A stretch of DNA of 64,000 bases from contig JAIVEN010000021.1 of assembly GCA_026686845.1 (NCBI GenBank), positions 21,718,001 to 21,782,000 of the forward strand, written 5' to 3'. Numbering within the stretch: position 1 is the stretch's first letter; the number at the start of each line of letters is the position of its first letter. The translations under genes and the position numbers were made by a program. This document shows, piece after piece, positions 1-10,300 of the stretch. The notes below the pieces were generated by a model. The model had not been told where the DNA came from. It did no database searches and was given only the letters and a program-made list of their open reading frames with translations. Origin of the DNA: Adenanthera pavonina. Its lineage: Eukaryota > Streptophyta > Magnoliopsida > Fabales > Fabaceae.

Positions 1-12
1 ATTTCTTCTTTC

Positions 13-816
13 CTACATTTTGCCAAATTTCCTCACCAGCATGGCCATCATCTCTTCATCTAGCTCAGTATCTTCCTCTGAATCATCATCATCATTTAAT
101 TCTACTTTGGGAGCCAAACTCTTCTTCTTCTTATAAGATGAAGTAGATTCCTTGAGAGCCTTCAGCTTCTCTTCATATTCTTCAAAACTCCCAAAGAGGG
201 CTGTGACAGATGTTATTGATTCCCCTTTAGCTTCCTTTATTGCAGTCACCTTCGGTTGCCACTCAATGGACAAGGCTTTGAGAAATTTTCTGACTTTCTC
301 AGATTTGGTGTATTCCTTTCCAAGGCTCTTCAACTGATTCACAATGAAGGTGAATCTCTTCTGCAGATTCTTGATATTCTCATCCTCTTTCATCTTGAAG
401 TTTTCATATTCTCCAATGCATGTATTCAGTTTATTTTCTCTCACACTGGTGGTTCTTTCATGAGCAATCTCCAAAGTGTCCCACATGCCTTTGGCTATTG
501 TACATTGGGATACCCTGTAAAACTCATCTTGATTGAGAGCACTGACCAGACAATGCTTAGCTTTAAAGTTGAGAAGGACCTTTCTCCTATCCTCCTCATT
601 CCATTCCTCTTTAGGTTTCTTTTTGTATTTCCCATCGTCTTGTAGTTTCATCAGAACAAAATCTCCCTTCTGGATGACCAACCAAATACCCAAATCAATG
701 GATTGAAGATAGATCTGCATCCTCATCTTCCAATACGCATAATGTTCTCCACTGAAGTCAGGAGTTCTGTTGGTGTTATTCCCTTCTGGAAGAACGCTTT
801 CACCAAAGCCAGCCAT
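13..816 (-). CDS. Ty1/copia gag polyprotein (UBN2-type), partial element
   Basis: A 267-residue ORF typical of plant copia gag (DUF4219/UBN2 family), the structural protein that forms the virus-like particle. Seen: an N-terminal FSGEHYAYWKMRM segment (the conserved 'W-x-x-xM' region), then a charged helical region with W112DTLE and an acidic tail (DDDDSEEDTELDEE). The reading frame ends in TAG at 13-15, where related gag proteins usually run on into a basic zinc-knuckle region, so this may be a premature stop. Protease, integrase and RT would lie left of position 1. The ATG lies about 55 bp inside the element from the LTR end and primer-binding site, as expected for copia. Family assignment is by recognition; the activity of this copy is unknown. 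Confidence 0.85.
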   Translation of the reverse strand: MAGFGESVLPEGNNTNRTPDFSGEHYAYWKMRMQIYLQSIDLGIWLVIQKGDFVLMKLQDDGKYKKKPKEEWNEEDRRKVLLNFKAKHCLVSALNQDEFYRVSQCTIAKGMWDTLEIAHERTTSVRENKLNTCIGEYENFKMKEDENIKNLQKRFTFIVNQLKSLGKEYTKSEKVRKFLKALSIEWQPKVTAIKEAKGESITSVTALFGSFEEYEEKLKALKESTSSYKKKKSLAPKVELNDDDDSEEDTELDEEMMAMLVRKFGKM

Positions 817-857
817 ATCTTCTCCCGGATTGTTAGATCCTTTAACTGAGAATCTAG

Positions 858-869
858 GCTCTAATACTA
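858..869 (-). other. Retrotransposon primer-binding site (tRNA-iMet type)
   Basis: Read on the minus strand this is TAGTATTAGAGC. It matches the plant copia consensus TGGTATCAGAGC, complementary to initiator-Met tRNA, at 10 of 12 positions. Both differences are transitions (G to A and C to T), as expected from decay of methylated cytosines. It starts two bases after the LTR end at 872, the standard arrangement. Confidence 0.75.
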
Positions 870-871
870 CT

Positions 872-2700
872 TGTTAGTTCAGTTGGCTTCCCAAGAGGGG
901 GGTGAATTGGGAAAATTAAAATTTTTCTGCAAAGATGAAATACAATAGTGATACTAAAAAATTACTGAAAACAGAGTATAAGAAATAAAGAGTAAAGGGA
1001 AAAAGACTTAGTAGTTTATCCTGGTTCGATCTATTCCACTTGACCTACATCTAGTCCCCAAACCATCACTTGGGATTCTCCACTATCTCTTGCAAGATTT
1101 GAATGGGTTCTTGCAATGACCGCAGTATAATACCAGCTTCGAATTTTGAGCTAAGACAAACTCCCTTACTTTTCTTACTCAAGAGTAAATAACCTCCCTT
1201 AGTGTATTCTTACACTAAGCACTCTCTAAAAGTGTGTAGATGTATACAGAATGAAAACTCTCTCAAAAGAGTGGATATGAAAGTTAAAATATAATGAATG
1301 AGCAAAATAGATGGTTGGTAAGCTTCGAATGAATCAAAAATCGAATCAGTAGAGTTTTGAAGTATATATTATTTTTCTCATTATCCAACAACTTAATTGA
1401 GGTTCTATTTATAATTTTGGGGTAGAACTATCCGTTAAAAATAAAGATTAGCCATTATTCTAAGTAAAATAGCTATTCACCTATTGCATTAAATGCATCT
1501 GATAGAGGTTATGCGGATAACCTCCTCAAGTTATACTAATAATGGGTAACTGTTTGCCTTTGTTTTCAACGTAGAGCTTTCATTATGCAGATAATCTAGC
1601 TAGGTTATGTGAATAACGTGCTACCCAGAATGACTAAGTTTTAGTTCAAAATTATTTTCATGAAAACCCATTTAGTTATTAGGATAACGTTAAGTTTTTC
1701 TCAAACTGAGTTTTTTTTGTAAAACTTAGGTTATTAGTATAACCTCCCAAGGTTATGCGGATAACCTGTTTTGCTAAAGAAGAACTATTAGTTCTGTAAT
1801 ATAGGTTATACTAATAACCTCCCTAGGTTATGCGGATAACCTATTTACTAGAGGAAAGTTCAAGTATTCTGAAATATAGGTTATGTGGATAACGTCCCTA
1901 GGTTATGTGGATAACCTCCCTAGGTTATGCGAATAACCTATTTTCCCAAGGAAGGTTCAAGTACTCTGAATGATAGGTTATGCGGATAACCTCCATAGAC
2001 TATGCAAATAACCTTTTAACAGAGAAGAGTCCAAATGCTCTGTAACACACGTTATGTGAACAACTTCCCTAGTTTATTCGAATAACGACCTGCACAATAC
2101 CACTTGCCTTTACTGTTCACTTCCTTATGCGGATAAGATGCCTACCTTATCAAGATAACCACTTGGATAGACTTGAGAACTTGATCCCTAAGTTGTGTTA
2201 TGTAGATAACCTCAATCACTTTTCATGAAATTGAAGAATGAGCTTTGGAAAAGTTTTGGGATTGAGTCTTTATCCCCATAACCTTCAATGGTTATACGTA
2301 TAAGGTAGAATATTTTCTTGAAAACAGGGTAAATACTTTAAAACATCTTTGGAAATAAGACCTTATCCCCATAAGTTAAAACATATTCATGAAAACCAAT
2401 TGAACACCTAGAATCATTTTGATATTGAAGCTTCATCCTCATAAGATAGCTCTTTTCTTGAAAACCATTTTAAAATCATGAGCTAATCATTAATCATTCA
2501 ATTAGTTATCTCATTTAATATTGGGTTAATTGAAATTCAAAGTTCAACTACATTCTTTTATAAATAATTTCTTAAAACATGTGAAACAGCTCTTTAATCT
2601 TCAGGAAACTCCAATTTTGTTCTTCATTTCTCTTGTATTCCTTTGATATTGGATCTCCAAGTTCATTTGTTTTAGAATCATTAAAACATCTGAATTAACA
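872..2700 (-). mobile_element. 5' LTR of a Ty1/copia (SIRE/Maximus-like) element
   Basis: An LTR of 1829 bp. On the plus strand it begins TGTTAG and ends TTAACA, so it has TG...CA ends. On the minus strand its 3' end has the motif block 'TTCACCCCCCTCTTGGGAAGCC...CTAACA' and its 5' end reads TGTTAATTCAGATGTTTTAA. The same two end blocks recur in the solo LTR at 59451-61104, so the two are related. The primer-binding site and gag follow immediately on the minus strand. Most of U3 is an array of 16-bp palindromes. The other LTR and any target duplication lie outside the window. Confidence 0.8.
1507..2310. repeat. Array of 16-bp palindromes inside the LTR
   Basis: At least 12 good and several decayed copies of GGTTAT-N4-ATAACC. 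Starts include 1507, 1603, 1729, 1751, 1804, 1826, 1879, 1901, 1923, 1976 and 1998. They come in pairs 22 bp apart joined by CTCCCTA-like spacers, and the pairs repeat every 75 bp (1729, 1804, 1879; then 97 bp to 1976, which is 75 plus one extra 22-bp unit). Copies past 2050 are degraded. The N4 is mostly GCGG, so the half-site reads GGATAA, resembling the core of plant I-box/MYB-related sites. A regulatory role is inference. Confidence 0.85.
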
Positions 2701-2703
2701 ACT

Positions 2704-3215
2704 TCACCCATGCCCATGTATAACAAGTTATACTCCATGAATAACAATTTTGACTCCACTAATAATAATTTAAACTCCACCAATAATGCGTTAGACTCCA
2801 TGAATAATAGCATCTTCAAGTGGGCTTCCTATGTGCAATAGAGAATTCAAGTTGTGCATGTTAGACTTCAATAATAACGTGTTACCTCCACAAATAACAA
2901 TATTAATAGTATTTCAAAGTGAGATTCCTATATATGCAATGGAGAATCCATATTGTGCAAGATAAAAATCCAATAATAACAAGTTAGATTTCATTAATAA
3001 TGCATTAGACTCCATGAATAGCAACATAAATAGTATCTCCAAGTGAGCTTCCTATATGTAATAGAGTATTCAAGTTTTGCTAGTTAACCTCCACTAACAA
3101 CGTGTTAGACTCCACAAATAACAGTATGTATAGTATCTCCAAGTGGGCTTCCTATATGTAATAAAGAATTCAAGTTTTGCAAGTTAGACTCCTAATAACA
3201 CATTAGACACCATGA
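2704..3215. repeat. Minisatellite, ~100-120 bp units with inner ~22-bp repeats
   Basis: Four diverged units are marked by the phrase 'CTTCCTATATGTAATAGAG' near 2825, 2926, 3047 and 3148, each followed by 'TTCAAGTTTTGCAAGTTAGA'-like sequence. Inside each unit a shorter phrase of the type 'GACTCCATGAATAACA' repeats several times. It directly abuts the LTR end at 2700. No coding potential is seen. Confidence 0.7.
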
Positions 3216-3519
3216 ATTGTATTGATTGCAAGTTGTTCCATTGATCATGCGTGTTTGTTTTTTCTCATTTAATGACGTTCAGTCTTGGATTAGGTGGAAT
3301 CCGAGTCTCAGTATTTCGGTGGATAGGTTGGATTAGAAGGTATGGTTTTGGGATTGCCTGTCATCATATGTGGCTTGGATGTAACATGAAGGTTTTCCAA
3401 GACTCATCGCTAGCGACGTTCAAGTTCTGTAGCAAGGTGTAGGCTTGTCTAGCTGAGGCTAATCCAACGCTTGATGTCTGGCAATTAAGTCAACCATAAT
3501 CACTCTTGTGGTCTACTCT

Positions 3520-4053
3520 AATGGAGGGTGTGATCAAGATCATCATCGATAGTGCTTTTTGCTTATAGTTTGGAGTAGGAGCAAGCAGGGGCATTGCACA
3601 TAATGGTAGAGGTGAAACTATCCATGGCTTTATGTTCGGAATGGTCTTCAGGTCTAGCTACACTGCTGAAGCTTGGGGTTTTGTTATGGGGTTTGAAGAT
3701 GGCATGGGATAATGGTTGGAGGGATCTTGTTATCGAGTGTGATTATGCAGCATTGATTAATAATATCAAGGCTAAAGGTGTACAGAACCATCCTAACTCT
3801 ATTTTGCTTGCTGAGATATGAGGCATGCTGCAACTGGAATGGTAGGTAGATGTACATGTTTGTGACAGAGATGTGAATCGTGTGGTCTACCGTTTAGTGA
3901 AGGAGGCTTTATTTGCTTGCTCGAACTTGCTTTTCTCTCCTCTCCTCCAAAATTTATTGTGCACGAGCTTTGTAGGGATTTGAGCTCTTTTAATGTTCTC
4001 GGACTTGCTTAGTCGATTTTAGTTTATCTTTGTATTAAAAAAAAAAAAAAAAG
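3520..4053 (+). pseudogene. LINE-type RNase H (RVT_3) remnant with poly(A) tail
   Basis: Frame-broken sequence resembling the plant RVT_3 RNase H-like domain that ends many plant LINE ORF2 proteins. Recognisable pieces are GVGASRGIAHNGRGETIHGF (about 3570-3630), then YTAEAWG (the Glu helix) in another frame, IECDYAALI (about 3735; the Asp motif) and DRDVNRV near 3870. The last element domain is followed by 'TTTGTATT' and a run of 16 A (4037-4052), like a retrotransposed 3' end. Several stops and frameshifts show it is dead. Sequence back to about 3250 may belong to it. It could also be an isolated host-type RVT_3 pseudogene. Confidence 0.55.
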
Positions 4054-4368
4054 AAAAGAATGAGCTTTTTTCTTTTGTTTTATTGGCAAAGAGATGAAAA
4101 CAAAAAGAAACTCCTGGTAAAAAAAAGCATGCAAATTTTTGTAATTTGTTTTTAAAAATTAAATGATTAAAACAGAAACTAAACAAATTGAAGAGTCAAC
4201 TGAAACTCGATGAGAAGTTTGCAACATATATTTGCTTTTCTTTGTTGATACACGGCAATATTTACTTTTTTTTTTTCTTTTTTCTCTTTCATTTCACAGT
4301 TTCTTCTATATTGTTTTCTTTCTCCTGACGCTCGGCGCGAGCGAAAAGAAACCTTGATCTGAGAAGCA

Positions 4369-7300
4369 ATGGCCAGGCCTTCGAAGCCCCAGGTGTCTTC
4401 CGACGAACTGCTATCGAACGGTTCGAGTTCGTCGGAGGAGGAGCAGGTAAATGATCAGATGAACGATGAAGAGGATGAGGAGGAGCTGCAAGCCGTGGCT
4501 CGCTCCGCCATCTCTGACGACGAGGAAGCTGCCGATGACAATTCGCCCGATTCCGACGGTGATGCACTCATTGGAGATGTCGACGAGGAGGAACAGGTAA
4601 AACGATTTTTTACTCTGTCTCATTGTTCTGTGCATCGGCTGCTTCTTGTCGTTTGTCGAATTGTTGGGCTAGGGTTTGGTAGTGTGGTGCTGGAGTTTTT
4701 GTTTTTTAATGTCATGAGTTGTTTGTCGCTGTAGAAAGTGTAGTGATTCCGAATTTAAATTTTGCTTCTGTTCTCTCATTTCCAGCTCGTTTGCATAAAA
4801 TTTACATGGACGTGTTATTCATTTTGCATTATATTTGACGCACGTTTTTTCTAGTGAACTAAGAATTTTGCTGGAAGTGTCACTGATTATTTGTTCACTT
4901 CAAATCTTTTTGTTCTGCCGAACTTCAGGATGTAGGAAATGTCGATCTTGAAATTGCTAGACGTGAAAAGGCTAGATTGAATGAAATGCAGAAGCTGAAG
5001 AAACAAAAGATTCAGGAGATGCTGGATGCGCAAAATGCTGCCGTTGATGCTGATATGGTGCGTTCTTATAGGATGCCTTTTCTTCTTTATGAAATAGAAT
5101 AATCGTATAATTCTTAACTACATAGTTCTTATTTGTAATTTGTAATTGTAATGCAGAACAACAAGGGGAAGGGTCGCTTGAAGTATCTCTTACAGCAAAC
5201 TGAACTCTTTGCTCATTTTGCAAAAGGCGATCAATCATCTCAAAATAAGGCCAGGGGAAGGTATGGGTGGAGCGCACTTTTTAAGATTCTTGTTATTATG
5301 CAATTTTCATATCCTTCTTTGTTTGTGGGGACGAGTTTTAGTATTATCTCTTGGAGTTTCATGATATAGTAAATTTGCTTGATTACTTTAAAGTTTGTTC
5401 AAAAGAGTATGGAAAATTTTTTACTAACACAAAAGGGGATGCTCCATTATATTAAAAGGTGTTCAAAAGAGTAATGCATTTCCCTATTAACTTTCATCTT
5501 TTGATTGCTTTATATATTGATTCATTTATGGGTTTGAACCTCTGATTGACCTCCATATCCAATGTAGTGGACGGATTGTCTAATGCTGTTTTCAGAGATG
5601 GCACAAATTTTTCTGAAAATAAGCTAGCATTGCATTCCACGATGTACAGTTCTCATCTCTGAAGTGCTCTTGATGTCTTTTAATATTTCATTACTGCTGT
5701 TTTTCTCCTCTTTCTTTCTTCTTCTTTTTGTTGCATAAGTTGGCTTTTGAATTCAGTTATGTCTATGTGCATTTCTTTTTGCGTCAATTTTTATAGTTTT
5801 ATAAAGTGACTATAAAAATTGATAACAAAAGAAATGGGGAACAGTAATTTTTCTGCTTTCATTTCAGGGGAAGTTCAAATAGCTGTTGTTAATTTGATCT
5901 TGACTTTTGGTACTTCTGAAAACAAGAACTTATTTTGATGTTAAATGTTATTTATTATAGGGGTCGGCATGCATCAAAAGTGACTGAAGAAGAGGAAGAT
6001 GAAGAATATCTGAAAGAAGAAGAAGATGGATTAGCAGGAAACACACGATTGGTGATGCAACCATCATGTGAGTTTTCTTCCTTTCTTTGTTAGACTGCTA
6101 ATATATGCTGGCATTCCCTGGATCTACTTCTCAGTTTCTTGTATTTTATGGCTGCGCTCCTTATGTTTTTCCCCCCTGTAACCACGTGTTTGCATACAGG
6201 AATTAATTCTGCTTTGTTTCATCTTTCATGTGCGTGTTTTGATTGCTCTCCCTTTGATTTTAGGGTAGGAAGGGAAATAATAGAAAACTACCATATTCCT
6301 CAAACAACTGAATATCAATTTATCATACATATCTGATGATAATAATTAATGATCAACTAGTAAAAGCTAAGTTTTTATTGGTACACTGGTTCACTTGAAT
6401 GTGAATTGCTTGTCGATGCTTTTGAACAGGTATCCAAGGGAAGTTGAGGGATTACCAACTTGCTGGCCTAAACTGGCTTATACGATTGTATGAGAATGGT
6501 ATAAATGGAATTCTGGCAGATGAGATGGTATAAAATATAAACTTTCCTTGAGATGTTTCATTATTTAACATCATGTAACCATGCTTACTCTATGTTGCAT
6601 CACTTGATAAAGTATGAGGTAATTTAGACAAGGCATCATGCATAAATAACTGGTGATTTCCAGGGGCTTGGTAAAACATTGCAAACTATCTCCTTACTGG
6701 GCTATTTGCATGAGTTTAGAGGAATAACTGGTCCTCACATGGTGGTTGCTCCAAAATCTACTCTTGGAAATTGGATGAATGAGATTCGGCGCTTTTGTCC
6801 TGTCTTACGGGCAATAAAGTTCCTTGGCAATCCTGATGAAAGGGTATGACCAGTTTTACTTGAATGACCTATTTTTGGTGAATTTTACAATCAATACCTA
6901 GTTATGACTTATGACTCTTTTTTCTTGTCATGGGTTTGACCTCTGCAGAGACATATTAGAGAGGATTTATTAGTTGCTGGCAAGTTTGATGTGTGTGTTA
7001 CAAGTTTTGAAATGGCCATCAAGGAGAAGTCTGCTTTGCGTCGTTTTAGTTGGCGCTACATAATTATAGATGAAGCCCATCGGATCAAGAATGAAAATTC
7101 CCTCCTTTCCAAGACAATGAGGCTTTATAATACAAATTATCGCCTCCTTATCACTGGTACACCACTTCAGGTATCACTTATTTCTTATAATCCACAGAAT
7201 GCTGGCATTGAATCTTGTACAAGTTTTAAATCTCCTCTGGGCATGAAATTTGTTTTGTGCTGATATCTGAATTTGATGACCTCATCATTTACAATTTTGG

Positions 7301-10300
7301 CAAATTATGAATTGAAAGAGATTCTGTTCTCTGTGTAATGTTGGAGGCTAGGGTGTGCAGTTGGATCTTAAAACTTGACTGGTTTATCTGTTCTTCATTA
7401 GCACTTATACATTGGGACTTGGGATGATATCAGTTGAATGTTTAGCACCCTAAGCCAAGTTTGTGATGAGTTCTTTTAAGAAACTTCCGCAATGTTGTTC
7501 TTTTTTTTCCTTACTTTCTTCTTTTAATTAAAAGGTGGGGAAGCTTGTGGCTTGTTGGTGAGAGTGTATTGCTTTCACTTGTGAGGTCACAAGTTCGAAT
7601 TGGAAGAACCAAACTGGTCCTTCAAAAGTCTAAATAAAAGGTGGGGGAGGTGGGAATGACTGCAAGACTGTAAATTGGTATTATAATAATGAGGGAATAG
7701 ATAAGAAACAATTGCCTTTGCCTTTAGGTCATTTTTAGTAAGTGCTAACTAACGAAATATTTGTTACATATGTAAAGTTAAACCCTTGTGTGTTCTGGTG
7801 AGAATTTGCCTGACTTGTTGGATTGAAATTAATGAGCAGTCAGGGCGATGTAGAACAGTAGAGGGAAAGGGGGGAGAGGAATGAAGGAGATAACGAGAGA
7901 ATGAGAGGAGGCATGATGTTGAGAGAGAACTGAAAAGATAAACTGACTTTAACTGCTCTGCCTCGATTAAGTCTTTCACAATTTCATTTCCCCTAATATT
8001 ATTCTCTTTCTATTCTCCTTTGCAGGGAGTATCAGATAATAAATTTAAATTTACTTGATTAAATTTGTTTTATTATGGTTTTTTCATGTGTCCTATAGTG
8101 GATATTTCTGTACACTATATGCTTAGAGTTCTGTCTTGTTTTTATTTGAATTCTGAATTTGTCTTTTCATAGGTTTTTAGTGTTTACCAAGGCTTCTGAA
8201 TTCTTTGTGATGCAGAATAATCTTCATGAACTCTGGTCTCTTCTCAATTTTCTTCTTCCTGAAATATTTAGTTCGTCTGAAACTTTTGATGAATGGTTTC
8301 AAATCTCTGGTGAAAATGACCAGCAGGAGGTTGTTCAACAACTGCACAAGGTAAGCCTTGAACCTTTGATTGCAGAGATAGTCTTCTTTATGAATCTGAT
8401 ACTTATTTAATATTTAACTTATGTGAATATTAAGGTTCTACGGCCATTTCTCCTTAGGAGGTTGAAGTCAGATGTTGAGAAAGGTTTGCCACCCAAAAAG
8501 GAAACTATTCTTAAAGTAGGCATGTCACAAATGCAGAAGCAGTATTATAGGGCATTACTGCAGAAGGATCTTGAGGTTGTTAATGCTGGTGGAGAACGGA
8601 AGCGTCTCCTGAATATAGCCATGCAACTGCGTAAATGTTGCAATCATCCATATCTTTTCCAAGGTGCTGAACCTGGTCCACCCTATACAACAGGGGAGCA
8701 TCTCATTACAAATGCTGGTAAATTCAATCTACTAAAAGATACGTCAGGTCCTTTTGGGTTGACTTATGAGTTTTGAAACTATTTTATGTTTGTTTAAAAA
8801 ATAAAATTCCTCTACAGGTAAAATGGTTCTTTTGGACAAATTACTTCCTAAATTAAAAGAGCGAGATTCTAGAGTCCTTATATTTTCACAGGTTAGTTTT
8901 CTCTCAAAATTTGACTTTGGCCACTGAGAATTGTGAATTGCCTTGAATTGTGCAACCTTTTGTAGAAGTTATCATTTTACTGACTTCTGATACTATTTTT
9001 CTCTTGTTTTGTTCCGTCTTTTCCATTGCTGTTATTGCTAAACTGTGGCTTTTAATTTTTCCAGATGACTAGGCTGCTAGACATACTTGAAGATTATCTG
9101 ATGTTTCGGGGATATCAATATTGTCGCATTGATGGTAATACTGGAGGAGAAGATCGTGATACTTCCATTGAGGTTTTCAACAAACCAGGGAGTGAGAAAT
9201 TTGTCTTCTTGTTATCAACTCGGGCTGGAGGCCTTGGCATTAATCTTGCCACTGCTGATGTTGTCATCCTTTACGACAGTGACTGGTGAATATTTTTTTG
9301 GGATATTGTGTCTGCAGTATTCCAATATGTTGTTCCATAAATCCGTTGTTTGTTGATTGCTGGTAGTTTTATTTCAGGAACCCACAAGTTGACTTGCAGG
9401 CTCAGGACCGTGCTCATAGGATTGGCCAAAAGAAAGAAGTTCAAGTTTTCAGATTCTGCACTGAGGTTGGGATTTTATTTTATTTTATTTTATTTTTATT
9501 TGTTATTTCCAGCTGTTTTTTATGCTAAATATTTCATTACATCATGCCAATGGAGCAGTATACAATTGAGGAGAAGGTCATTGAAAGGGCTTACAAAAAG
9601 CTAGCCCTTGATGCTCTCGTGATTCAGCAAGGACGATTGGCGGAGCAGAAGAGTAAGAAACTTCAGGATGATGCATCTCATTTCTTTCCTGCCAAATGCA
9701 TGGGAGTTTTAATGTTGAATTGTTATTATTTGTGCAGCTGTAAATAAAGATGAGTTACTTCAGATGGTCAGATTTGGTGCTGAAATGGTTTTCAGTTCTA
9801 AGGATAGTACAATTACCGATGAGGATATTGACAGGATTATTGCTAAAGGAGAGGAAACAACAGCCGAACTTGATGCCAAGATGAAGAAATTTACTGAAGA
9901 TGCTATAAAATTTAAGATGGATGACAGTATGAACCTATACCTTTAAGTTTTAGTTTTCAAATATGAATGGCTTTATCTTGCTCTTGTTGAATCTGTTGTG
10001 CTCTTTTTAATTGGTGTATACCCTTTTTTCTTCAGCAGTTGTTTGCCATTTGCATAATTGATTTGAAATTCAGATGAGTTTTTGTGCAAAATTGAAGCCT
10101 TATTGGCCTTCCTATTTGTGCTGGAACCCTATCGTTTTTATTATAATAAGTTAAATAATTCATGTGTTAGGTATTGCTTATTTCATGCATTAATACTGGT
10201 GCCTAATAGCAACATTATTTATTATGCTCACTGTGACATTTTTTTATTGATTAAATATCCACAAAATCAACTTTTTATGTACTGATGAGCATTTTGATTT

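Noticed and set aside
1507..2040. The regular short palindromic repeats look like a CRISPR array
   Set aside because: The sequence is plant nuclear DNA inside a copia LTR; spacers are themselves repeated, repeats are only 16 bp, and no cas genes exist here.
7547..7602. Possible tRNA gene (A and B boxes)
   Set aside because: No acceptor-stem pairing and no anticodon arm could be found; better explained as a SINE head.
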